Below, piece after piece: positions 1 to 6,672 of a stretch of DNA of 28,949 bases. Both the position numbers and the translations under genes were made by a program. Source of the DNA: an uncultured Prevotella sp. (GTDB lineage: Bacteria > Bacteroidota > Bacteroidia > Bacteroidales > Bacteroidaceae). The stretch is from NCBI GenBank assembly GCA_900551055.1, contig URUK01000032.1, positions 1-28,949 on the forward strand. The letters run 5' to 3'. The notes below the pieces were generated by a model. It saw nothing but the letters and a program-made list of their open reading frames with translations. It was not told the origin of the DNA and did no database searches. Position 1 is the stretch's first letter. Each line of letters opens with the position of its first letter.

Positions 1-110
1 ATCCAGAAAACACTAAAGGCAAGAAATGACGTCGGCTGATACACTGGATTCCGCGTCGGAGCGCGGAATGACGATTACCGAGTGCCTCGCTTGGGGTTAA
101 ATAAAAAGTG
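1..110. repeat. Partial hairpin repeat element (family D), right half
   Basis: Positions 44-103 carry a small GC-rich hairpin (CCGCG / CGCGG around 51-66) followed by AATGACGATTACCGAGTGCC and a TTAAAT tail. The same layout recurs at 24526-24585 with different stem bases that still pair. The first six bases of the window (ATCCAG) match the end of the left arm of the 24442-24571 copy, so this element probably continues off the left edge. No gene is visible here. Confidence 0.6.
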
Positions 111-136
111 ATAATCAAGCTTTCTCCCTTGTTTTT

Positions 137-240
137 AATTGAGAATGGAGAATGGGGAATGGAGAATTATGATTACTTTTGCCAACAAGCAACCTCAAAG
201 GTAATCATAATTCTCCATTCCCCATTCTCCATTCTCAATT
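137..240. repeat. 104-bp hairpin element, family A copy 1
   Basis: A perfect 40-bp inverted repeat (137-176 and 201-240) encloses a 24-nt loop. The arms consist of GAATGG-like tandem units. The loop edges contain TACTTTTG (174-181, plus) and CAAAGGTA (196-203, minus), both of which fit the Bacteroidetes -7 promoter pattern TAnnTTTG. Three other copies with the same 40-24-40 geometry lie at 5469, 12192 and about 15762. Confidence 0.85.
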
Positions 241-351
241 CAAAAGGCCGTGTTTTAGACGGTAAAAGATGGCCTTTTACCGCCTAAAACACGGCCTTTT
301 GCAAGCTAAAACACGGCCTTTTGCCAACCGCCTGATTGTCAGGCGGTTGGC
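241..351. repeat. AAAAGGCC/GGCCTTTT repeat island (family B) with terminal palindrome
   Basis: Several alternating copies of a roughly 15-base AAAAGGCCGTGTTTTA-like unit lie in both orientations. The island ends in a perfect 13-bp inverted repeat with a 3-nt loop (323-351, GCCAACCGCCTGA / TCAGGCGGTTGGC). It directly abuts the family A hairpin, as at three other sites in this window. Confidence 0.75.
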
Positions 352-436
352 GGCGGCTTCCAAACAGGGCTGAATTAAGAGTGAAACGGTTACATTTATC
401 AGTAAAATTGGTATTCGGCAATATTGCCTTTATTTG

Positions 437-444
437 TACTTTTG
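437..444 (+). promoter_or_regulatory. -7 promoter box for the CMD-cupin gene
   Basis: TACTTTTG matches the Bacteroidetes -7 pattern TAnnTTTG and lies 25 nt upstream of the ATG at 469. No convincing upstream TTTG element was found at the usual 19-20 bp distance. Confidence 0.6.
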
Positions 445-468
445 CACCGTGGATAAATACTTTCAAAC

Positions 469-1581
469 ATGAAATCTAAATGTAAAACATTGGTTGCCGC
501 GGCGCTGGTTGCGCTCGGCGGCACCACAGTAAAAGCTCAACAGAATATGGAAAACGTACTTAACGAAAAACAGCAGGCCGTCGTTGCCATCTCGTGTTTC
601 GAGGCAAAGGGCGACCAGCAGCGTCTGGCCGGGGCCATCAACGAGGGGCTTGACGCCGGACTGACCGTAAGTCAGGTCAAGGAAGCTCTTTCCCACCTTT
701 ACGCCTACACGGGTTTTCCGCGCAGCCTTAACGCCCTCGGCACCCTGCAAAGCGTGCTGAAGGAGCGCAAGGACAAGGGTATAACCGACGAGGAAGGCCG
801 CGACGCCAGTCCGCTCCCTCAAGACTACGACGCCCTGAAGCAGGGCACCGAGGTGCAGACGAAGGTGTCGGGACGCGCGTTCAACTACACTTTCGCCCCT
901 GCAACTGACTATTATCTCAAGGCACACCTCTTCGGTGACATATTCGCACGTGACAACCTCACCCACAGCCAGCGCGAACTCGTGACCGTGAGCGCACTGT
1001 CGGGGCTTGAAGGATGCGAGTCGCAGCTGAAGTCTCACGTCAACGGAGCGCGCAACATGGGGCTTTCAGAGGCCGAGATACGCTCAATCCCTGCCGTACT
1101 TGAGGCGAAGGTCGGCGCACGCGAGGCTTGGCGCGCACGCAAGGCTATAGCAGAGGTGCTTGGAGGAGAGTGCAACGAGGGCGAGCCTGTAAAGGACCCG
1201 ATGTTCCCCACAGGCCAGCCAAACTCGGCATACGCCAAGTATTTCATCGGCAACAGCTACCTCGCGCCGCTCTCTACGGGCAAAGTGCCTGTGTCGAACG
1301 TCACATTTGAACCCGGCTGCCGCAACAACTGGCACATCCATCACAAAGGCATCCAGGTGCTGATTTGCGTCGGCGGCACCGGCTGGTATCAGGAGTGGGG
1401 CAAGCCCGCACGCAAACTTAACCCCGGAGACGTGGTTGAAATACCCGAGGGCGTCAAGCACTGGCACGGCGCAACGCGCGACAGCTGGTTCCAGCACGTG
1501 GCCTTCACCGTGGCAGAAGAGGGCGCGTCGAACGAATGGTTGGAGCCTGTTACGGATGAGGAGTATAACAAATTGAAGTAG
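469..1581 (+). CDS. Secreted carboxymuconolactone decarboxylase-like / cupin fusion protein
   Basis: The 370-residue product starts with a signal peptide (about residues 1-23, ending near VKA-QQ), so it is probably exported. Two carboxymuconolactone-decarboxylase (AhpD-like) alpha-helical domains follow, at about 27-105 and 125-230. The second contains a GCE segment where AhpD-type proteins carry catalytic cysteines, but no CxxC pair is visible. A C-terminal cupin (about 255-350) has likely metal ligands in WHIHH (288-292), H331, H333 and H343. The CMD-CMD-cupin order is seen in periplasmic Bacteroidetes proteins of unknown substrate, so decarboxylase activity should not be assumed. It appears monocistronic: a promoter box lies just upstream, and a long hairpin separates it from the convergent esterase gene. 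The family call is secure and the biochemical role is not. Confidence 0.88.
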   Translation: MKSKCKTLVAAALVALGGTTVKAQQNMENVLNEKQQAVVAISCFEAKGDQQRLAGAINEGLDAGLTVSQVKEALSHLYAYTGFPRSLNALGTLQSVLKERKDKGITDEEGRDASPLPQDYDALKQGTEVQTKVSGRAFNYTFAPATDYYLKAHLFGDIFARDNLTHSQRELVTVSALSGLEGCESQLKSHVNGARNMGLSEAEIRSIPAVLEAKVGAREAWRARKAIAEVLGGECNEGEPVKDPMFPTGQPNSAYAKYFIGNSYLAPLSTGKVPVSNVTFEPGCRNNWHIHHKGIQVLICVGGTGWYQEWGKPARKLNPGDVVEIPEGVKHWHGATRDSWFQHVAFTVAEEGASNEWLEPVTDEEYNKLK

Positions 1582-1594
1582 AATATTCTCGAAA

Positions 1595-1712
1595 AGGAGT
1601 TAAGGAATCAAGAAGTTAAGGAGTTAAGACAATACCTGTATGTCCTGTTTGTATAAGACACAAAGATGCAGGTATTGTCTTAACTCCTTAACTTCTTGAC
1701 TCCTTAACTCCT
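1595..1712. terminator. Long inverted repeat between convergent genes
   Basis: 44-nt arms (1595-1638 and 1669-1712) pair with a single mismatch around a 30-nt loop. The arms are built from GGAGTTAAG-like tandem units. The hairpin fills the gap between the plus-strand CMD-cupin gene and the minus-strand esterase gene, so it can act as a bidirectional terminator or mRNA 3'-end stabiliser. It belongs to the same family as the hairpins at 3072, 17496, 22871 and 23914. Confidence 0.65.
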
Positions 1713-1722
1713 AAAAACTTTC

Positions 1723-3030
1723 CTACCGGAGTTTTTTCAACATCCACTCCATCTGCCGGTACTCCGTTTCGTCCGACGTCCAGTGCTCGTTTATCGGCGT
1801 TATAAGCGCCTCCTTGGGACACGTCAGGGTGTTCCATACGGCGTAGGAGGTTGTCGGAGGGCAGGTATCGTCGTTGTAACCCCACGTCATGTAGGTGTCG
1901 CAGGTTATGTGACGGGCGAAGTTTACCACGTCGTAATACGCCATTGTGCGCAGCGTCCGTTCGTTGAACATGCCCTCGACGCGGTTGAAATGGGGGTATC
2001 CGCCGGTGCGTCCGGCGCTGTATGCGGCCATGTCAGAGAGGGCCGGATGGTTCACTATGCACTGCGTCACGCGGCTGTCGAGCGCGGCGGCGACCATCGA
2101 CAGCGCGCCGCCTTGGCTTCCTCCCTGCACTATAACGTTGCGTCCGTCCCATTCGGGGAGGCTCGTCAGCAGGTCAAGACAGCGTATCAGGGCTAAGTAA
2201 ACGCGCTTCATGTAGTAGCGGTCGGGGTCTTCCAAGCCGTTGAACAGGTAGCCGTTGTCGCGCCCGTTGAACGCTTTTGTCATGTCGTCGAACGTCTCCT
2301 TGGGCAGCGTCGGGTTCAGTCCGTGTATCTCCATCTCCATCCTTATGCAGCCGTTCTCGGCGTAATACTTGTGGCGCAGCGGCTCCTTGATGGTCTTTAT
2401 GCCTGCTCCGGGAGGGCAGAGCACCACAGGGCACTGTCCTTTCTGTGCGTTCTTGGGGTAGAAAAGGTATGCGTACACGGCCTGTTTCTGCTTGTTCAGC
2501 GTTATTTTCAGCAGGTAACAGTCCACCTTTTCGGTGCAATATTCCTCGGCTTTTGTCTTCGTATAGGTCAGCGGAAACGCCCTCATGTCCTCTATGTTCT
2601 TGTTCCAGAAGTCGAGGAAGTCAGCCGGTTCCTTGGTGTATGGCCGTATCTCGTCGACCGAGAAGCCCACCTTTATATGATGCTTGTACGTTTTTCCGTC
2701 AACGTTTGCGGTCAGGCGTAGGTCGCGGAAGCCGGGAGTAGTCCTCGTTCCGATGTCAATCGATGCTCTGCCTCCTTTCAGTCTGGCCTCCCCTTTGTGG
2801 TCAGACGGGAGCATGTCGTTGGCGATTTCATACTTCACAACGGCGTCAACGGGCACGCCGTATTTGTACAGCTGCACCTCTACACGCGCCTTTTCGCCCT
2901 TCCGGTAGAGCCAGTCGGCATGGTCGGGCACGGTCACCCAAAGGTAATCCGAGCGGTAGGGATAGTTCTCCGCAACGGCTTTCGCGCCCACGGCAAGCAC
3001 CATGAGCAGCATGAGAAAAAGTCTTTTCAT
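1723..3030 (-). CDS. Secreted AXE1-family acetyl esterase (acetylxylan esterase / cephalosporin-C deacetylase type)
   Basis: This 435-residue alpha/beta hydrolase carries a signal peptide (about 1-20), so it acts outside the cytoplasm, probably removing acetyl groups from plant polysaccharides. An N-terminal beta-rich domain (about 30-125) precedes the catalytic domain. The nucleophile motif GGSQGG puts the serine at 305, and the likely acid and base are Asp387/388 (NDDTCPP) and His416 (NEHW). These features fit the AXE1 family (Pfam PF05448). The natural substrate could be acetylated xylan, pectin or oligosaccharides and cannot be read from the sequence. It lies downstream of two AraC-type genes on the same strand but has its own promoter box at 3057-3064. 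Its 3' end faces the hairpin at 1595-1712. Confidence 0.88.
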   Translation of the reverse strand: MKRLFLMLLMVLAVGAKAVAENYPYRSDYLWVTVPDHADWLYRKGEKARVEVQLYKYGVPVDAVVKYEIANDMLPSDHKGEARLKGGRASIDIGTRTTPGFRDLRLTANVDGKTYKHHIKVGFSVDEIRPYTKEPADFLDFWNKNIEDMRAFPLTYTKTKAEEYCTEKVDCYLLKITLNKQKQAVYAYLFYPKNAQKGQCPVVLCPPGAGIKTIKEPLRHKYYAENGCIRMEMEIHGLNPTLPKETFDDMTKAFNGRDNGYLFNGLEDPDRYYMKRVYLALIRCLDLLTSLPEWDGRNVIVQGGSQGGALSMVAAALDSRVTQCIVNHPALSDMAAYSAGRTGGYPHFNRVEGMFNERTLRTMAYYDVVNFARHITCDTYMTWGYNDDTCPPTTSYAVWNTLTCPKEALITPINEHWTSDETEYRQMEWMLKKLR

Positions 3031-3056
3031 TTGTTTAAGTTGATGATTAGCAGGGG

Positions 3057-3064
3057 CAAAGGTA
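3057..3064 (-). promoter_or_regulatory. -7 promoter box for the AXE1-type esterase
   Basis: CAAAGGTA on the plus strand reads TACCTTTG on the minus strand, 26 nt upstream of the esterase start codon at 3030. It sits immediately downstream, in the sense of transcription, of the 3072-3169 hairpin. Confidence 0.6.
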
Positions 3065-3071
3065 GTGAATT

Positions 3072-3169
3072 AATTAAGAGTTAAGAGTTAAGAATTAAGA
3101 AAATGTGCATACATTATTGTCAAGTCAACAAAGCATATTTTCTTAATTCTTAACTCTTAACTCTTAATT
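3072..3169. terminator. Long perfect hairpin overlapping the AraC stop codon
   Basis: 33-bp perfect arms (3072-3104 and 3137-3169) made of TTAAGAG units surround a 32-nt loop. The right arm contains the stop codon (3164-3166) of the upstream minus-strand AraC gene. The hairpin would form at the end of that transcript, just before the esterase promoter, and so likely separates the two transcription units. Confidence 0.65.
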
Positions 3170-4141
3170 TCTCCTGTATTCGTCGGGTGAGCAGCCTGTT
3201 ATTTTCTTGAAAACGGTGGCGAAGCAGCCTTCGGTAGAGAAGCCGAGGGTCTCCGCTATGGCGCTTGTCGCCATGCCTGTGGCGAGCAGCAGCTGCTTGG
3301 CTATGCCCACACGGCGCAGCTGCACGTATTCGCTTACGGTCTTGCCGGTCTCGTTTTTAAGCATGTCGTTAAGGTATTCGGCCGACATGTCGAGCTGTCG
3401 TGCGAAGTAAGATTTTGTCGGCAGCCCTTTCGTTGCGGCCTGCCCGGAGCGCAGGTAGTGGTCCATGATGCCGTCGAGTGCGGTTATTGCGTCGGCGTTT
3501 GCCTCGTGGCGTGTGATGAACTGGCGGTTGTAGAAGCGCCGGCAGTAGCCCAGCAGCAGGTCGATGATGTTGCTTATGATGTCTTTGCTGTATTCGTCGA
3601 CGCCCCAGCACAGCTCGTCGCTGATGCTGCCGAGGCACCGCCCGATTACCTTTTTCTCGCAAGTGGAGACGTGCAGCGACTCGTCCTGGCGGTATTTGAA
3701 GAACGAATACTCCTTCAGCCGCAGGCCGAGCGGTGTGAACTTGATGAGGCTCGGGTGGAATATGAGCATCTTGCCGTCGGTTGTGGAGAGGTCGATTTCC
3801 TTGTCGGGGGTGATGAACAGCAGCGTGCCGTCGGCGAAGTCGTATGGCCTGCGGCCGTATTTCGCAGCGTCGTCGGCGTTGTGTCTGAACACAACTGCGT
3901 AGCAGTCGGTCTTTATCCTGTCGCGTTCGCAGGGCGACGACATGTCGATGAGGCTCACAAGGGGGTGCAGCGTTTCGGTGTGGAAGGCGCGGTTGCACTC
4001 GCACACGCAGTTTACGGAGCCGCTGCTTGCCTCACACCCGCCGTCAATGGCCTCATACCCACCCCAGCTCTCCCCAAGGGAGGGAGCTTGATATGCCTTG
4101 TCTGATAGTTCTCCTATATTGTATTTGTGGATTTTCTTCAT
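3164..4141 (-). CDS. AraC-family transcriptional regulator with repeat-derived N-terminal insert
   Basis: The 325-residue protein ends in an AraC-type double helix-turn-helix domain (about 225-325, including GFSTEGCFATVFKKITGCSPDEYR). Its N-terminal part is a diverged sensing domain resembling that of its neighbour at 4251-5162: the stretch RAFHTETLHPLVSLID aligns with RAMGMETRHPLVTVVN. Residues 17-31 (YQAPSLGESWGGYEA region) are translated from a copy of the CCCTCCC/GGGAGGG intergenic repeat, absent from the neighbour. The start at 4141 is favoured because the upstream bases are A-rich, as usual in Bacteroidetes, and the next methionine is near residue 68. The gene lies 109 bp downstream of the other AraC gene on the same strand, so co-transcription is possible. 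The effector and target are unknown; the esterase immediately downstream is a candidate. Confidence 0.88.
   Translation of the reverse strand: MKKIHKYNIGELSDKAYQAPSLGESWGGYEAIDGGCEASSGSVNCVCECNRAFHTETLHPLVSLIDMSSPCERDRIKTDCYAVVFRHNADDAAKYGRRPYDFADGTLLFITPDKEIDLSTTDGKMLIFHPSLIKFTPLGLRLKEYSFFKYRQDESLHVSTCEKKVIGRCLGSISDELCWGVDEYSKDIISNIIDLLLGYCRRFYNRQFITRHEANADAITALDGIMDHYLRSGQAATKGLPTKSYFARQLDMSAEYLNDMLKNETGKTVSEYVQLRRVGIAKQLLLATGMATSAIAETLGFSTEGCFATVFKKITGCSPDEYRRN
4051..4097. repeat. GC-rich repeat (family C) inside the AraC reading frame
   Basis: This 47-bp copy of the CCCACCCC..CTCCC..GGGAGGGAGCTTGAT repeat lies within codons 15-31 of the AraC gene. It is inverted relative to the copy at 4170-4216, with 41 of 47 positions matching by my alignment. 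Other copies lie at 5577, 15872, 24609 and 28863. Confidence 0.8.
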
Positions 4142-4169
4142 TTCTTTTTACTTGTGTTCTACAATATTC

Positions 4170-4216
4170 CGCATATTAAACTCCCTCCCTTGGGGAGGGA
4201 TGGGGTGGGTGTGAGG
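4170..4216. repeat. GC-rich repeat (family C) between the two AraC genes
   Basis: This is the inverted partner of the 4051-4097 copy. The 72-bp segment between them contains the start codon and leader of the downstream AraC gene. Most mismatches between the arms are transitions, so a transcript could still pair through G-U wobble. The copy includes a CCCTCCC-TTGG-GGAGGG hairpin of its own. Confidence 0.75.
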
Positions 4217-4250
4217 TGGTTTCTTTGTTCCTTGTCGACTTGTAACTTGT

Positions 4251-5162
4251 CTACTTGTCTGCTGAAATCTTCCTGTACTCGCTCGGTGTCATGCCTGTGC
4301 TGCGTTTGAAGTAGCGGTTGAAGTGCTGCGAGTATTGGAAGCCGAGGCCGTAGCTTATCTCGTTGATTGTCTTGGTTGTGCCAAGCAGTTCGTCCTTTGC
4401 AAGGCCGATAATCTTCTCCTGGATGTATTCTTGCGGCGTGCGGCCGGTCTCTTTTTTCACGAGGTCGCCGAAGTAGTTGGGCGACAGGAAGCATTTTTCG
4501 GCGAAGTGCTTTACCGTGGGCAGGCCGTTCATCACCGCCTGGCGGTCTTGGAAGTAGCGGTCAAGCTCTTCCTCGAACTTCTCCAGCACGTCCCTGTTTA
4601 CTGTCTTGCGCGTGATGAACTGGCGCTCGTAGAAGCGCATGCAGTAGTCGAGCAGCAGCTCGATGTTGCGGCATATCAGCTTCTTGCTGTGGCCGTCGAT
4701 TGGGCGTGAAATCTCTATGCGTATCTTGTCAAGACAGTCCTTGTAGATGGCTTTCTCCTGTTCCGACAGGTGCAGGGCCTCGCGCGAGGAGTAGGAGAAG
4801 AACGAGTAATGGCGTATCTCCTGGCCGAGCGACGTGCCGCGGATAAGGTCTGGGTGGAACAGCAGCGCCTGCGACTTCGGCTTGAAGTCGGGTCTGAACT
4901 TCACCTTGACCACCTGTCCCGGTGCGAAGCTCGTCACCGTGCCCTCCTGATAGTCGTAAGGCATGCGCCCGTAGGTCATGTCGCCGCAGTAAGTCTGCTT
5001 CAGGAACAGGGCGTAAACGCCGTACTGGTAAGTCATTTCGTCCTTGAACGGGAACTGCTTTATGTCTCCTTCGTTGACGACGGTCACCAAGGGGTGCCTC
5101 GTCTCCATGCCCATCGCGCGGTTGTAGTCGTCGATTGAGTCAACCCTGAATATCGTTTCCAT
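4251..5162 (-). CDS. AraC-family transcriptional regulator
   Basis: A start at 5162 gives 303 residues (METIFRVDS...). It is preferred over the upstream ATG at 5219 because an AGGAGG ribosome-binding site, rare in this window, lies just upstream of 5162, and because a promoter box falls between the two candidates. The C-terminal third is an AraC/XylS double helix-turn-helix (about 200-303, with GLGFQYSQHFNRYFKRSTGMTPSEYRK). The N-terminal part is an uncharacterised sensing region also found in the neighbouring AraC protein, so the pair probably arose by duplication. Two minus-strand promoter boxes lie upstream (5191-5198 and 5257-5264). Target genes are not evident from the sequence. Confidence 0.9.
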   Translation of the reverse strand: METIFRVDSIDDYNRAMGMETRHPLVTVVNEGDIKQFPFKDEMTYQYGVYALFLKQTYCGDMTYGRMPYDYQEGTVTSFAPGQVVKVKFRPDFKPKSQALLFHPDLIRGTSLGQEIRHYSFFSYSSREALHLSEQEKAIYKDCLDKIRIEISRPIDGHSKKLICRNIELLLDYCMRFYERQFITRKTVNRDVLEKFEEELDRYFQDRQAVMNGLPTVKHFAEKCFLSPNYFGDLVKKETGRTPQEYIQEKIIGLAKDELLGTTKTINEISYGLGFQYSQHFNRYFKRSTGMTPSEYRKISADK

Positions 5163-5190
5163 GTTTGCCTCCTGCTGTTTTTGGTTTTTG

Positions 5191-5264
5191 CAAAGATAAT
5201 GCAAACGGGCGGAAAGCAAGCTTGCTTGCTGTTTCCCGAGTGCAGTTTATCTTATGCAAAGGTA
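5191..5264 (-). promoter_or_regulatory. Two tandem -7 promoter boxes upstream of the AraC pair
   Basis: CAAAGATA (5191-5198) and CAAAGGTA (5257-5264) read as TATCTTTG and TACCTTTG on the minus strand, 29 and 95 nt upstream of the start codon at 5162. Between them lies the 10-bp palindrome GCAAGCTTGC near 5216. Two start points could allow separate constitutive and regulated transcription, but this is inference. Confidence 0.5.
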
Positions 5265-5389
5265 AGACTTCTCCGCGAAAAGCCTTGTACATTTTTTACA
5301 GATTTTACTAACCTTATTACATATTATGGCTTGCAGGCCGCCCGTTTGCCGCCCGTGCGTAACTGCCTGACTGACAGGGGCTACGTAAT

Positions 5390-5603
5390 ATGCCGTGTTT
5401 TAGGCTGCAAAATGCCACCTTTTAGCGTGTAAAAGGTGGCATTTTACCTTCCAATTTGCCGTGTTTTAAATTGAGAGTTGAGAATGGTGAATGGATAATT
5501 ATGATTACTCTTGCTAACAGGCAGCCTCGAAGGTAATCATAATTATCCATTCACCATTCTCTACTCTCAATTCAAAGCAAGGGAGGGAGCTTGATTACCT
5601 GTC
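5390..5603. repeat. Composite repeat island: family B, family A copy 2, family C
   Basis: AAAAGGTGGCATTTT-type units (about 5390-5468) lead directly into a 40-24-40 hairpin (arms 5469-5508 and 5533-5572, one mismatch). A GGGAGGGAGCTTGATTACC fragment of family C follows at about 5580-5600. The order B-A-C suggests repeated insertion into the same spot. No gene is visible between 5163 and 5700. Confidence 0.75.
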
Positions 5604-5700
5604 ATTCATTAGTCTTTTATTAGCCCAATCCGGCCTATCAGTCCTATTGCTCCCATAGGCCGGATAGGCCCTATAAGCCCGATGGGGCTGCTGTTTCGGG
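5604..5700. repeat. CCTATAGG-type short repeat tract
   Basis: Imperfect units of the type GGCCTATCAGTCCTATTGC / CCATAGGCCGGATAGGCCC alternate in both orientations up to the Nudix stop codon. A related GGCCGGATAAGGC tract lies near 28820-28845. It may help end transcription of the minus-strand Nudix gene, but no classical T-run is present. Confidence 0.4.
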
Positions 5701-6261
5701 CTACTCCTTGCCGCTTTGCTGCGCCTGTGTCAGGTCTTCATAAAAGTGCTTCCACAGCGGCGCGGCCATCAGGCTCTGCATTATCTTGCCCTCGGATAGC
5801 AGGGTGAACACCTCGTCGCGGCTCATCAGGCACACCTCGATGTCCTCCGTGCGGTCGAGGTGCTGGCTGCCGGCGCGCTCCACTCCCGTTGCCATGAAGC
5901 AGTGGCAGACGTTGTTCATGGTGCTTGTGTTGGCCGAGATGACCATCGTCTCACGCCACGTTCCGCCGCTGTAGCCCGTCTCTTCCATAAGTTCGCGGCG
6001 TGCGGCGGCCTCCGGCTGCTCGCCTTCCTCGCACACTCCGGCCACTATCTCTGTGCCTGTCCGGCCGATGCCGTGGCGGTATTGGCGTATCATTACATAC
6101 TCGCCGTCCTTCGTCACGGCTATCACGTTCACCCAAGTGGGGTATTCCAGCACGTAATACTCGTCGTTCACCACGCCCGTCGGCAGTTCCACAGTGTCAC
6201 GCCGCGCCGTAAGCCACGGCCTGCGGATGATGTACTCGCTCTTGAGCGTTTTCCATTTCAT
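5701..6261 (-). CDS. Nudix hydrolase, probably ADP-ribose pyrophosphatase-like
   Basis: The protein (186 residues from the start at 6261) contains a complete Nudix box at about 75-97: G-x5-E-x7-REL-x-EE-x-G, seen as GVCEEGEQ..RRELMEETGY. The two glutamates in EE and the RE pair are the expected metal-binding residues. The upstream YVMIRQYRHGIG..TEIVAG layout is typical of enzymes hydrolysing ADP-ribose or other nucleoside diphosphate derivatives. Starts at 6273 and 6327 are also in frame; 6261 is chosen because MKWKTLKSEYIIRRPW is where the conserved family sequence begins. It faces away from the restriction-modification island, whose promoter region abuts its own. The exact substrate is unknown. 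Confidence 0.85.
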   Translation of the reverse strand: MKWKTLKSEYIIRRPWLTARRDTVELPTGVVNDEYYVLEYPTWVNVIAVTKDGEYVMIRQYRHGIGRTGTEIVAGVCEEGEQPEAAARRELMEETGYSGGTWRETMVISANTSTMNNVCHCFMATGVERAGSQHLDRTEDIEVCLMSRDEVFTLLSEGKIMQSLMAAPLWKHFYEDLTQAQQSGKE

Positions 6262-6380
6262 GTCGCGTTGCATAAATTCAGGTGTTTTGATGGATAACGC
6301 CCATATCCTGTGTTTTATTGCTTGCACGCACAGGTCTTGGCGAGACCTTGTTTTAAAGGGAGTGTAAAATTTAATATTAT

Positions 6381-6438
6381 TTTAGATAAAAGCTCTCGGA
6401 TGCTATCTAAAGATAGTTACAAAGGTGTTTTATGTTTG
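6381..6438 (+). promoter_or_regulatory. Candidate C-protein operator and promoter of the restriction operon
   Basis: Three related half-sites occur: TTTAGATA (6381-6388), its exact reverse complement TATCTAAA (6404-6411), and AGATAG (6411-6416), the last two forming the palindrome CTATCTAAAGATAG (6403-6416). A -7 box TATGTTTG (6431-6438) lies 17 nt upstream of the controller gene start at 6455. The palindrome occupies the place of the missing -33 TTTG element. Known controller proteins bind paired palindromes next to their own promoter, which fits this layout; binding itself is inferred. Confidence 0.55.
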
Positions 6439-6454
6439 GTATTTTTACAAAACC

Positions 6455-6667
6455 ATGGATACTGATATTAACAAATTATTTGGAAATAAGGTGGTTGAAT
6501 TAAGACGACTATGCGGCTTGACACAAGAAGAATTGTCCTTCAAGTGCGGCATACACCGTGCTTATATGGGCACGATAGAGCGTGGGGAGAAGAGTGTTAC
6601 GCTGGATACGGTGGCTAAAGTAGCTGCCGGATTAGGCGTTGAAGTCAAGGAACTTTTTGATTTTTAA
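6455..6667 (+). CDS. XRE-family controller (C) protein of the restriction-modification system
   Basis: This 70-residue protein is almost entirely one Cro/C1-type helix-turn-helix domain (about 8-65). GLTQEELSFKCGIHRAYMGTIERG supplies the two DNA-contacting helices, and the IHRxYxxxIERG pattern is characteristic of restriction-modification controller proteins. The ATG at 6455 is preferred over an in-frame GTG at 6425 because the -7 promoter box lies between them, so the longer form would start upstream of the transcript. The leader would then be only about 10 nt. The restriction gene follows after 5 nt, as in C-R operons where the controller delays endonuclease expression until the host is methylated. 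Confidence 0.85.
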   Translation: MDTDINKLFGNKVVELRRLCGLTQEELSFKCGIHRAYMGTIERGEKSVTLDTVAKVAAGLGVEVKELFDF

Positions 6668-6672
6668 CGGCA

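Noticed and set aside
463..1038. Long open frame on the minus strand antisense to the CMD-cupin gene
   Set aside because: It mirrors the codon structure of the well-supported plus-strand gene, has no recognisable domain and no promoter box. Similar long antisense frames lie over most GC-rich genes here, for example over metK and the lyase.
5163..5219. Longer N-terminus for the AraC protein starting at 5219
   Set aside because: An AGGAGG ribosome-binding site precedes the ATG at 5162 and a promoter box lies at 5191-5198, inside the supposed extension.
6332..6348. AGGTCT-TGGCG-AGACCT hairpin as a terminator or integration site
   Set aside because: The stem is only 6 bp, no plus-strand gene lies upstream of it, and no matching copy was found on the other side of the restriction-modification island.
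6425..6454. N-terminal GTG extension of the controller protein
   Set aside because: The extension covers the TATGTTTG promoter box, so it would not be transcribed; the ATG at 6455 fits family size.
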